Origin: Theristus sp. LFF4_11 | Taxonomy: Eukaryota > Nematoda > Chromadorea > Monhysterida > Xyalidae | Assembly (NCBI GenBank): GCA_030248135.1 | Contig: JASANC010003074.1 | Coordinates: 182,501 to 246,500 of the forward strand | Reading direction: 5' to 3' | DNA length: 64,000 nt | Shown here: piece after piece, positions 35,401 to 44,600 of the stretch | How the letters are laid out: each line of letters starts with the position of its first letter | Numbering within the stretch: position 1 is the first letter of the stretch | Program-made: the position numbers and the translations under genes | Notes under the pieces: model-generated | Told to the model about the DNA's origin: nothing | The model's database searches: none | What the model saw: the letters and a program-made list of their open reading frames with translations, nothing else

Positions 35401-38400
35401 CGCTGTCTCGTCCGGTGGACTATCTTCACGCTGATGGTGGTCGAATTTCGGCGAGAAATTGGCGGCAAATTCAAAAGTGTTCTCCGGCGAATCAACCGTG
35501 GATCGTGTTGTTGTTGGCGTGATGGCCGATTGGTTTTCGGAGTCCATTGGCTCGGTGGTCGGCGGGTTTTCGCCAGGTTCAACAATCGGGAGCGAGTGAT
35601 TTTGAGGAGTTTGATGTTCCGTTTCAGGTCGGGTCACATTTGGCGCCTCTTCTTTGGCGAGTTCTTCAGTTTTAGCCGCTACATTCGAGGCCGCCGTGCG
35701 TGAGCGCAGTTTCGCGACGATGTCGTCGATTCGTGCACGTTTCACCGGTGGCGCTGTCGGCGATTCCAACTTCAGCATTTCGTCGTCTGGCTGCTGCTGA
35801 TTGCCGCAGTCGATTTTCTGAGGCTTCACGACCTGGAATTGGACAAAAACAACGGTTTTTTAAATTGTAAGAAAAAACTGAAAAATCGATCAAAAATCAT
35901 TGTTTTCGAACATTCAAACGTGAACGAACGCGACGAGGCGGGCGTGATGTGCGCGATCTGGATGGTGATGGTGGACTCTTACAATGGTGTTGTTGTTGTT
36001 CTATTTGTTGAGGATTTTAGGCGATGTTTTTAGCCAGGGCAGGGCTAACCCAGAGAAGTGCACAGAACGCCGTCGAGTGGGGCACCCATCGAGTTTCCTC
36101 TGTCCTCATCAAGTGCCTATACACCCCTCGGCGGGGTTCGATCCCCGAACGCACAGACTTAAGAGTCTAATGCGCTACCACCGAAGCTACGAGCGGTGGC
36201 GATTCAAGTGCACTATTACAGTCGCATTTTCAAAAAGCACATCAAACTATTACTATTAGTACCTCAACGGGTACGCCGGATGCGTCCAATAAGCACTGGT
36301 CACTGTATTGCTCGTCGGTGGTGTCGTCAGCTGCATTTTGCGCCATCACCGCCGCCGCCGGCTGGTTCCCGTCCAGCAGTCGTCGCATCTGCACCCATCG
36401 ACGGACGGTCCGCTCAGAGACGCCCGCCTCGCGACTGATCTGCGACATCGACTTGGTGCCTGCGGCGGGCGAATGAAGGGGAAAATTTGGTGAGAGCACG
36501 CCGACAAAAGTCGAACTCTATGAGCCTATGACATACCCAACCAGCAAAAAGCAAAAAGTCTTCTGGGAACACACTGAAAACAAAAAAAACGGTTCTTTTA
36601 CCCAATGCAAACAGCCGAAAAACGTGCGCTTTTTCGGCGTCCGATTTCTGGGCATTTGGGGCCGGAGGGCGATTGGCCAGGGTGTGGTCGAATTCCGGCA
36701 CGGTCACGGTGCGGCCATTCGGCAGGTGAAACGTCAACTGACCGTCGTTGACGCTGATTGGCTGATGCATCGCTTTCAGACGTTCTTTTGATATCTGGCC
36801 TGAATGGAAGGGACACACCGTGTTTTGAAGTGTCATTACCGAACATCAAGCTTGAAAAATTTCAAACAGGAACCTTTGGAACTGGATCAAGCCAAACATC
36901 AAACACAAAAGTCAGAACTGTCCAAAATGTGCATAGTAACTTTTTGCAGGCACTACGGGCATGCCGGTTGGACTTTATCAACCTGACATGGCGAGAATCA
37001 CTGAGCTGCTTTTTCAGATGTTTGACACAACAATTTCTTTATCTGATGGAACAAAAAATAAATCGGCGAATTTAGATCCCCTTGAGGAGTGTGACGCTTG
37101 TCTTTAAGATTGTGCGTTCATCACGAAGACAAAGACGAAGAAAAAAACGCAGCTGATTTCAAACAACATGTTGTTGTTGTTTTGCGGTTGTGCAGTGTTG
37201 TAGCTGATCAGCTCGACGTTGCGCCGAGAGCTGCATATGGCAGTCATGTGGCAGCTTTTCTTGCTAGTTCCGCCGAAACGGTACACGTTTAGGCGCCGCT
37301 GTGAGGCGGATGCCAGGGACTGCACCTGCCGGGATACCAAGCTCCGCTTCCGACGGAGGCACGCACCCATTACTCCCCTGGCGAAAACGACATTTAGTTT
37401 TTTGTCCGTACGCACAGACGTCGTACGCACTGAACGTGTCCGTAACGCATTAAGAGAGAACACACACGATTTCTAAATGGCGTGGCCATTTTTTAAGCGT
37501 CGTGTCCGTGCGTACGCACAAAAATCTGAATGCTAAATGCCCGTTTACACACGATCGCTAACCTTCGAACTCGCGACACCACTTTCGAATGGCGGTGCGC
37601 GAGTGTGCCAGATGCGCCTGCAGTACCATGTACGACTGGGCGGTGTGCGCTGCGACGGCGGCGACCGCGCGACGGTAGTCGAGGCCGACTCCACCGTGCG
37701 ACATCTGCATTCATGCTTCTTTGATTCACAGTTCAGCTCACGTTTTGTTAGGCGATGTTTTCAGCCGGAGATAACCCAGAAAAGCGTACAGAACGCCGTC
37801 GAGTGGGGCACCAATCGAGTTTTCTCAATCAAAACGTGCCTATATATGTTATCCTTTCACGTAAAAAAAATAAGAGGAAAGCGCGAGAGTCAAGCTGACA
37901 ATAATACTGGTGCCTGTGCATGCAAGGCGCTTTTAAACCAATTCAACGTCATTCGGTACGACAGGTTTGTACAAAGTTACAGTATTGTTGCACAAGTGGT
38001 CGAGCCAGTTGCCTTTTAGGTATTTTTGTGTTTTCTCTCGGAAGTCGGATTTATTTATTTCGATTCTGCGCTGCTATTTGTCTGTGTCACCTTTTTGTAA
38101 CCCTCCCTCTGAGCGTATGCAAATACACAATAAAAAATCGGGGAACCCCGTCGTGTCTCAGTGAAACAAAATTTCGCAACCCAACGGACAAAAATGATGC
38201 CAGATTGACGCGTCACTATTCCCGATGTTGTGCGACCAGCCGGCTTGACCATCAATAATGGTATGTGTTTGAACGTACACATTCGTATTCGGAATAAAAT
38301 TCGAATCCAAAAAATGCCCAACACTTGATTGAAACTCCACCAACCTGCTGATTACACGCAGCCTTCTCAATCTGTACCATGTGTCCATTTGGTAGCACAA

Positions 38401-39433
38401 ATCGGTGCTCAGTCTCCGTCTCCGTGTGCCACGAAAGATCCACACCAGAAGTGACACCTGAATAAAATAGAAAATAAAAATAAAAATTCAGTCGTCATTA
38501 TGTCACCGGTCATCTTCGCCGGTTGAAGACGACCCAAAAACTTGACTAACTTTTGACAAAAACGGCTTGACTTTGATGCCTGCCGGAGGCTTAGCTAAGG
38601 AAACGTGCGCCGATGACTTAGTTCATTCTCGAAAATTCTGGTTCAATCGAACAGCTGACTTCCGCGTTTTAAAGACGTTTTTTCAATCAACCACGACACA
38701 ACGTAATAATTTCCGAATGATTAGGCTATAAAGGGTTTTTTGGAAAAAACTTTTTTTCGTTTCCCAAATCCGGGTTTCTTCAACCGAACCCTGATCTCCC
38801 TGCAACGCACCGTCGCGTCCGGGTTGCCCTCTAAGCATCCACTTTCGAATCGTCGACTTGTTCACGTGGATCTGACGCGCAACATCACGAACGGAGCATT
38901 TCGTGCGTGCGATGATCTGACAGACGCGGGATTTGAACTCGGCCGTGAAGATCGTGGCGCCGTGGTGATGGTGCGGTGCGGTGGATGCAGGCTGGGTGCA
39001 CTGCAGTAAAGAGAAACTTTTCATGAGAAAACACACTTCTACGTTATTTTTTATATCGGTTCCGAGACTCAATGCGCGCATAGATAAGTAAACAGTTTCA
39101 CGCATGACGCGGCAATTCAAAGTTGGTACAGTTATCCGAGTCCCCTAAAACTGGCTGTGAACAGTATCAATACCTCGGTTCACGGGTTGCTGGTTAAGAA
39201 AACAAAACTCGAATGAGTTGGAACAGAGGAAAACAAATAAAATGTGAAGCTAGAGTTTCTTAAACGGTGTTTGACAGCAAATTTTGGTATCACTTCTTAA
39301 AAATTGTCCAGTATATGTCATGACACCCAACCAGACTGACCTTTCCAACCGCCAGTTTTGCGTGTTGCACATTGGTGAGCGCATTATGAACTCGTTTTCG
39401 ATAGTCACTCAGTGGTTGCACTCGTCGAGGCAT
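29475..39433 (-). CDS. Multi-HTH protein B with two pipsqueak-type HTHs (unknown family)
   Basis: Twelve phase-matched exons: 39341-39433, 38790-39000, 38345-38457, 37563-37704, 36602-36799, 36263-36459, 35227-35832, 33632-33751, 33235-33333, 32724-32912, 32313-32522 and 29475-29816, giving 839 aa. In order: HTH1 (S-R-V-C-Q-I-I, about 50-90), hairpin (V-L-P-N-G-H-M-V), HTH2 (140-187) with hairpin F-H-L-P-N-G-R-T-V-T-V-P, HTH3 (S-E-R-T-V-R-R-W-V), K-R-A-R-I-D-D-I-V-A-K-L-R in a long Ser/Pro/Ala linker, a pipsqueak-type HTH (about 597-638), P-I-D-L-S-M-S (685-691), and a second pipsqueak HTH (730-772) ending L-H-Y-Y-W-K-R-A-G. The last elements resemble E93/LCOR-type corepressors that bind CtBP; this is by motif only. 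The start is an ATG 5 nt after a ttgcag acceptor. That exon also joins in frame to gene C, so B and C could be one 1,111-aa protein. Confidence 0.7.
29890..30050. mobile_element. MITE with inverted ends (acagtc ... gactgta)
   Basis: Starts tacagtcaatctcgctaata and ends gcatatattttccagacgga plus ctgta. Three internal gctgattggt or ctgattggttggtcat copies occur. It is similar in style to the TACAGTCGAAC family but distinct. It lies in the last intron of gene B. Confidence 0.65.
30490..31395. mobile_element. Foldback element (~0.9 kb)
   Basis: Imperfect inverted arms: agtcgccctggatattttgt with gaacatcag on the left against acaaaatatccagggcgact and cctgatgttc on the right. Inner pairs around 30,735-30,790 and 31,165-31,235 share cttgtt-atgattt and caaaagcagca words. 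Its left end overlaps the dispersed repeat with agtgactcgg. No coding content. It is intronic in gene B. Confidence 0.75.
31785..31995 (-). mobile_element. SINE-like repeat with tRNA A box, copy 1
   Basis: About 210 bp is the reverse complement of 60,888-61,095 with few differences. On the minus strand it reads gaggcgtagccgagtggggt, a close match to the tRNA A-box pattern TRGCNNAGYNGG. A B box is not clear. Confidence 0.7.
33874..35013. mobile_element. hAT-like element in an intron of gene B
   Basis: Bounded by the 8-bp duplication gacatacg (33,866-33,873 and 35,014-35,021). Terminal inverted repeats are taggggtgggtcggtataaa against, in reverse, taggggtggtaaaaaacgg. Plus-strand 34,170-34,364 is a 64-codon frame ending in acidic S-S-D-D-D-G-D-G residues, perhaps a transposase scrap, but no hAT catalytic motif is visible. 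Confidence 0.85.
35915..36196 (-). mobile_element. tRNA-derived SINE, copy 1, with attached piece of gene C exon 1
   Basis: The tRNA-like head is 36,123-36,195 on the minus strand, with A box tagcttcggtggtagcgc, a cttaag anticodon region and T-arm cggggatcgaaccccg. The body runs to an aacaacaacaac tail near 35,990. Beyond it, 35,915-35,965 encodes I-Q-I-A-H-I-T-P-A-S-S-R-S-F, almost identical to the N-terminus of gene C (M-Q-I-A-H-I-T-P-A-S-S-R-S-F). In gene C the same SINE sits directly upstream of that exon. Confidence 0.8.
36123..36195 (-). tRNA. tRNA-like SINE head (tRNA-Lys-like; not a functional tRNA)
   Basis: A- and B-box-like sequences and a good T arm are present. The anticodon arm does not fold with a normal 7-nt loop and the acceptor stem is weak, so I read it as the promoter head of the SINE rather than a working tRNA gene. 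Confidence 0.45.
37745..37845 (-). mobile_element. tRNA-derived SINE, headless copy 2
   Basis: Matches the SINE body (ttaggcgatgttttcagccg, gaacgccgtcgagtggggca) but lacks the tRNA head. It lies immediately upstream of the acceptor of gene B exon 37,563-37,704. Confidence 0.75.
39060..39150. repeat. Dispersed repeat, copy 4
   Basis: Contains gagactcaatgcgcgcatag, then gtaaacagtttcacgcatga, as at 5,280-5,440. It lies in the first intron of gene B. Confidence 0.6.
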
Positions 39434-39447
39434 TTTTTCCTGCAAGT

Positions 39448-39622
39448 ACAGTCGAACTTTTAATTATAGGCAATCAGCTGATTGGCTGGTGATGCACGTA
39501 ATGCCTGCTTTCTATGCAGGCATTGCCGAGGAGGCGGAGTCTATCCTGCACAGAAGCCATACATCACGCGATCATCAAACAATCAGCTAGTTGGATAGGT
39601 ATGTTATAGAGTTAGACTGTAC
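39448..39622. mobile_element. TACAGTCGAAC-type MITE, copy 4
   Basis: Begins tacagtcgaacttttaatta and ends ttatagagttagactgta. It fills almost the whole gap between the 3' end of gene C and the start of gene B. Confidence 0.85.
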
Positions 39623-39636
39623 AAAACTTCAATGGC

Positions 39637-40911
39637 TCACAAGTAAAAAAATCCTACGATTGAAAAAGAGCAAACTTGCGCAACCTTCTTGACCGGGCCG
39701 TTCTCGTCGACGCCGCCAATGTCCGGGCACTGCTCGGTCTCCGCCCTCAGCTGCAGCCAGCGTCTCACCGTTCGATAGGACTTCTCCACGCGCACGCAGA
39801 TCTCCGGCACCGTCAGTTGTTGTTCGTCGGCCAACCGGAACGCCAGTGCCTTTTTGGCCGCGATTTCGGCCAGTTTCGAATTGCTACGCGTGTCAAACGA
39901 CCGTTGCTCGACGGCGGTCTCATCGAAAGTGTCGTCGTTGTGTGCCGTTTTCGTCGGAATCCGCACCACCCGTCCGGTCGGCAGCACAAACGTCAACAGA
40001 CCATTGTCGTTTCGACTCGGCCGGAATTCGGCGCGCAACAGATCGGCCTCGCCGGCGAATTCGTGCGACCACTTTGCCAGGGTGGAGCCGGAGTGGCCGA
40101 GGTGTTTCTCGAGTGTGAATGGGGACTGTTGGGTGTGCAGGGCGACGGCGGCGAGCGCGCGGCGGTACGACGGTGGGTGACCGTGCTGAAGGTTGAGGGG
40201 AACACTCGCATGAGAAAACACGGTTACCAAGTGCATCTGTTCCTTTTATTCTGAAGCGGCGCAATAAAATTGTGTGAACACACACTTCACGGCACCGGCA
40301 GTGAAGTCAATGGTGCTTTATCTGTGGAAAATATTGTCTGTTTTAAATCATAGTGAACGGTTTATTTTCAGCCCGCCCACCTGTTTATAACAGGCCATCT
40401 TTGGGATGCGCACGATTTTCTTGTCGGGCAGTCGAAATTCAAACTCCCGCTCGTTTTCAGTGTACCACTGCTCCGTGTCTTCCGCCGCGTCGGTTGATTG
40501 TCTGTAAAAGAAGAGAATGAAACATGATCATGACTTTGAATCTTTTGACAGAATACAAGATCTCACGCCAATGCCATTACTAGCGCAACAAGCGACTGCT
40601 AAAAACGTATGATACATGCGCATTACTCATCCAGTAGTTATAGCGCACCAAAATAACGAGTTGAACTGACTGGACGGGCAGAAGAATGAAGAAAGCGCCA
40701 AAATTGAACACAAGCTCTTCCACCTGTACTCTCGGAAGCGTCGCTTCTGATGCTGCCAAAATGAAATTGTCGATTTGCTGACGCCAATTTGGCGACCGAC
40801 CGCCGTCAGTGAGCACTCGGTGATGGCGAGAATCTGGCAAACACGCCATTTGTACAGACGCGAATAGGCGAACGAACGCGACGAGGCGGGCGTGATGTGC
40901 GCGATCTGCAT
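39637..40911 (-). CDS. Multi-HTH protein C (unknown family)
   Basis: Three phase-matched exons: 40724-40911, 40381-40501 and 39637-40185, giving 285 aa if the last exon is read to its own stop. HTH1 (about 18-58) has W-R-V-C-Q-I-L-A-I-T-E-C-S and is followed by a hairpin F-E-F-R-L-P-D-K-K-I-V-R-I-P. The third exon alone encodes HTH2 (Y-R-R-A-L-A-A-V-A-L-H-T ... L-G-H-S), hairpin T-F-V-L-P-T-G-R-V-V-R-I-P, and HTH3 (S-Y-R-T-V-R-R-W-L). It lacks the K-R-A-R-I-D-D region of B and D. The ATG is 12 nt after an actcag acceptor. A donor at 39,684 would join in phase to 39,341-39,439 and on into gene B, so C could be the 5' part of a longer gene. It probably binds DNA; no named family is recognised. 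Confidence 0.62.
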
Positions 40912-40984
40912 GGTGATTGGTTGCTGAGTTGATGAGCTGAGAGAAGCTGTATGCCGTTTGATGTGGCCAATGCCAAACTGTTGC

Positions 40985-41185
40985 AATGGTGTTGTTGTTG
41001 TATTTGTTGGGGATTTTAGGCGATGTTTTTAGCCAGGGCAGGAGGGCTAACCCAGAGAAGTGTAGTACAGAACGCCGTCGAGTACGCTGCCCATAGAGTT
41101 TTCTCTGTGCCTCTGCACCCCTCGGCGGGGCTCGATCCCCCGAATGCACGGACAATAGTCTAACGTGTTCCAACGAGGACACAAG
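40985..41185 (-). mobile_element. tRNA-derived SINE, copy 3, upstream of gene C
   Basis: The body shares ggcgatgttttagccagggc-type sequence and gaacgccgtcgagt with 35,985-36,120. The head (41,115-41,180) has gggggatcgagccccg and a decayed A box. The tail end lies about 75 bp upstream of the gene C start codon. Confidence 0.75.
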
Positions 41186-41465
41186 GATTTGGCCGTGGTG
41201 AGTGCGCAACCCCTTGTGCTGGGGCTACGCAGCGTACCGGTGTCGTATAGCGAGCGTTCGCGTCTCACACAGACGTGGTGGGACTGGGAAACATCTTTTC
41301 AGACAGACTGGAACTGGACAAGCCGAATTCGGTGGACACCTTTCTTCGGAGAAAAAATTAACACTGGGTGATTGAAGACTGACTGCGTCATGCAGTTTGT
41401 ATCTCAAGTTCGAGACGGAGAAGCAAGGGAGCAACCGAAACATTGCACTGCCCCATCAGAAAACT

Positions 41466-41636
41466 ACAGTCGAACTCTAAATTATGGGGAATCAGCGTCG
41501 TCGTTGGTGATCACGAGATCGCATGCTTTATGTGCAGAAATTGCAGTCGGGGTGGAGTTTGGTTTGCACAGAAAGTTTGCATGCACGTGACCACCAAGCA
41601 ATCAGCTGATTCCCTATAATTTAAAGTTCGACTGTA
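41466..41636. mobile_element. TACAGTCGAAC-type MITE, copy 5
   Basis: Ends are tacagtcgaactctaaatta and taatttaaagttcgactgta, inverted over about 25 bp and flanked by TA. It lies just 3' of the stop codon of gene D. Confidence 0.88.
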
Positions 41637-41653
41637 TTTTCAATGAAAGAAAT

Positions 41654-44600
41654 TCAAGCAAAGAGCCTTCCTCCAGTTGCAACCTTGTTCGGCGCCACCA
41701 GCCTCCGATGGTGCACCCCACTCAGCGTGTTGCGCGCTCGCTTCTTGGCGATCGGCCGACGATTCACCGACAAATACGCCTTCGTCTTGTGCGATTTCTA
41801 AATTGGATACCTCAAAAAACCGCAAAATGGAAAATATAAACAGTCATTTCAGAAGCGAACCAGTTTTCCACCGACTTACAAGGCCTAAAATACGCCAAAA
41901 AACACTGATTTGGGGCGCACGATGCCCGTGAACCACAAATAAGCAAGCAGCACACTACGTTCAGAAGTTCTGCCAACATCTCCTATTCTCTCTCAGATCT
42001 CAGACTCAGAGAATCTCAGAAAGCAAAATACTCACAATACCAACTGCCACTATCAGATCTCACAGCGATTCAGGCAGCTCAAATTCAAAATTCAACGTTC
42101 ACTCGCCGAGTGCCAGTGCCCTTTTAACGTTCAAAACACTCACTTTTCACCGGCTGAGTCACAATTTCTCGTTTCTTGCTTGGTAATGAATGATTCTACA
42201 TCACCCTAAAATCCAGTCACCGCACCTTTCCAGCCAGCGGTCGCAGACGATTCTCGTCTTTCCCACCCGAATCACCAGTCGCCGCCGTCGCACCGGCCGA
42301 ACTCGAATCCGAATGGCGATGCGACTCGCCGGCAGCGGGCGGTTCTCCGTCGACATTTTTTTCCGCCCCCATTTTCACGAACGCCCCCGCGTCCATCGAG
42401 CTCTCCGATCCGGAGCCACCGTCGCACTCCGAATTCGAACACGACGATGAATCGTCCGTTGTTGGTTCGTTTCGATCCTCCGCCGCCGTCGTCGCTCCGC
42501 GCAGCTTTCGGATGACGTCGTCGATGCGCGCCCGTTTCGCCGGTTTTTGGGATTCGATCGCGGATTCCGGCAGTGAAGTGGGAGGAGGGGACGTAGGACT
42601 GGCGGAATTCCGCTGTGGCTGGTCGGGATTCCGCTGTTGCATCCATCGACGGATCGTACGAACCGAGATGTGCGTGCGTGCGCTCACTTGGACGATTGGA
42701 ACCTGAGAGGAGACAGATGATTGGCAATGGAGATGTGGTGGGGTTGCAGTTGAATTCATTTCGTGTTTTACATTGCAGTTGCGCAGCAGCGAATCAATCG
42801 TTTGTCCAATTCCATTTGGTGTTCATCCCGACTGTCAGTTTGTCTAGTGCAGTTCAAATCCAAACCGAGTCAATTATGCAAATCTGCACATCATGTAAGA
42901 TGCAACAATGTGTAAATTGGGTTAGGGGCAGTATGGCCCGTTTCCACCGGAGTTTGGTACCTCAGGGTTTCCAAAACCGGTGCGCAAATGAAATAAAAAA
43001 CATCCACCCCCGCCTGTTCGCCCGCGAGGAGACCGCACCTGCTGATCGAGCATCTCAAAGACGCGCTGGCGTCGTTCGTCGCGGTCGCTTTCCCGCGAGT
43101 AGTGCGGTGTGCTGAAGCGGGCCGCCAACGACGGCGCGTGCGAGGAGCGCGGTATTGAGACCGTTTTACCGGCGGGCAATTGGAACGTCAGAATGCCGCC
43201 GTCGTCGGTGGTCGGCCGGTACTGCTGCTTCAGTTGGTGCTCCTCGTGCGCGTAGCGGAGCGTCCATTTTCGCATGGCCGTCCGCGAATGACCGAGGTAT
43301 TTCTCGAGCGACATGAATGATTGGCCTAAAGGGAAAATGGGCGAATTTTGTGATTGCAAAATGTGGCAGAAAGAACAAAGACATTGTTGGTTTTTTATTT
43401 TGTGGTTCTGCAGTGATTGGTTGGTTGGCTGGTGTAATGGAATAGTTATAGTGCTGGCTTTTGTTGTTGTGTTTCAGCACTTCATTTGCCACTGATCTCT
43501 GAATTTTCTCGGTTTTTAGCTTTTGTTGATGTTTTGACGTGAACATACATGTCAGAGATGTGCACGGGGGGTACTTAGGGGGTACCGGTACCGGCAAACG
43601 TCGCGCGTCGCGCAGGGCCTGGGGGCTACGTCGCGCAGCGCCTCGGTCGGAGTTGAAAGAGACAAAAGTTTTACACATGAATTTGATTGCCAAATCGAAA
43701 TCGATAGCCCATGTCGCGCATTTATCAGTCAAAATTACGGTCTGCTATTGTGCTTTTGTTGTGAGCTGCTGAAATCGCTGCAATCCTTTTAATTCACAGA
43801 TGTCCCGCACATAGTTGTTCCAGAGCCGAGGGGTTGGGGGGGGGCCGATATAGATAGCTGGAGCAAATTTTCTAGATAGATAGATAGCTGGAAAATTTTG
43901 GGGGGGCCGCGGGGGTAGGGTTAGGGGGAAAAAAAAATCCGGATTTTTTTTTTTAAATTAAAAAAAAAATTTTTTTTAAAAAAAAAAAATTTTTTTTTAC
44001 AAGTTAGGTTTGTTCGAAGCGTCTCGTCGAGCTGAGTTCATCTAGACTATTTTCAGAACGATCCGGAAAACTATAAGAGCGAAAATCGTGTTTTATTGAA
44101 ATTATGTCCATTTCATAGAGGGAAAGTTGCATTTTCAACAGTAAAACAGGACAATTTTCGACGTGTACTTGAATATTGAACCGTTCTTAGTTGTTCCTCT
44201 TTAGAAAATTACCAAAATTTGACTGTGTTCAAAAATTCCTGTTTGCTGTAGCTAAGTCGGCAACCCCTGTCGACCCGGTCGCCCCCCCCCCAAGACACTT
44301 ACTTTCAGGTTCAACCAGCTATGCTATCTGCCACATGGCGAGAGCCCACTCTTCAAATCATCGTATCGAAAACACGTACCATGATTTCGCGATCACGTTG
44401 CGGGCAACTGACAGACGCAAGTTTAACACGTTAGTTTAGCTCAGCACGCAAGTTTTAACATGTGGCCATGTTATCGGGTATCTGAAAAACGGTCGTGTGA
44501 TGTGGTATTAACCAACATCTCCGCTCCAATTGTTTAACAATGTATCGCACAACTCCATTGTAGACCTATAACATACGCCAATCAACAAAATATCATGTTC

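Noticed and set aside
36123..36195. Functional tRNA-Lys gene
   Set aside because: The anticodon stem-loop does not fold properly, and the same sequence is attached to a repeated SINE body.
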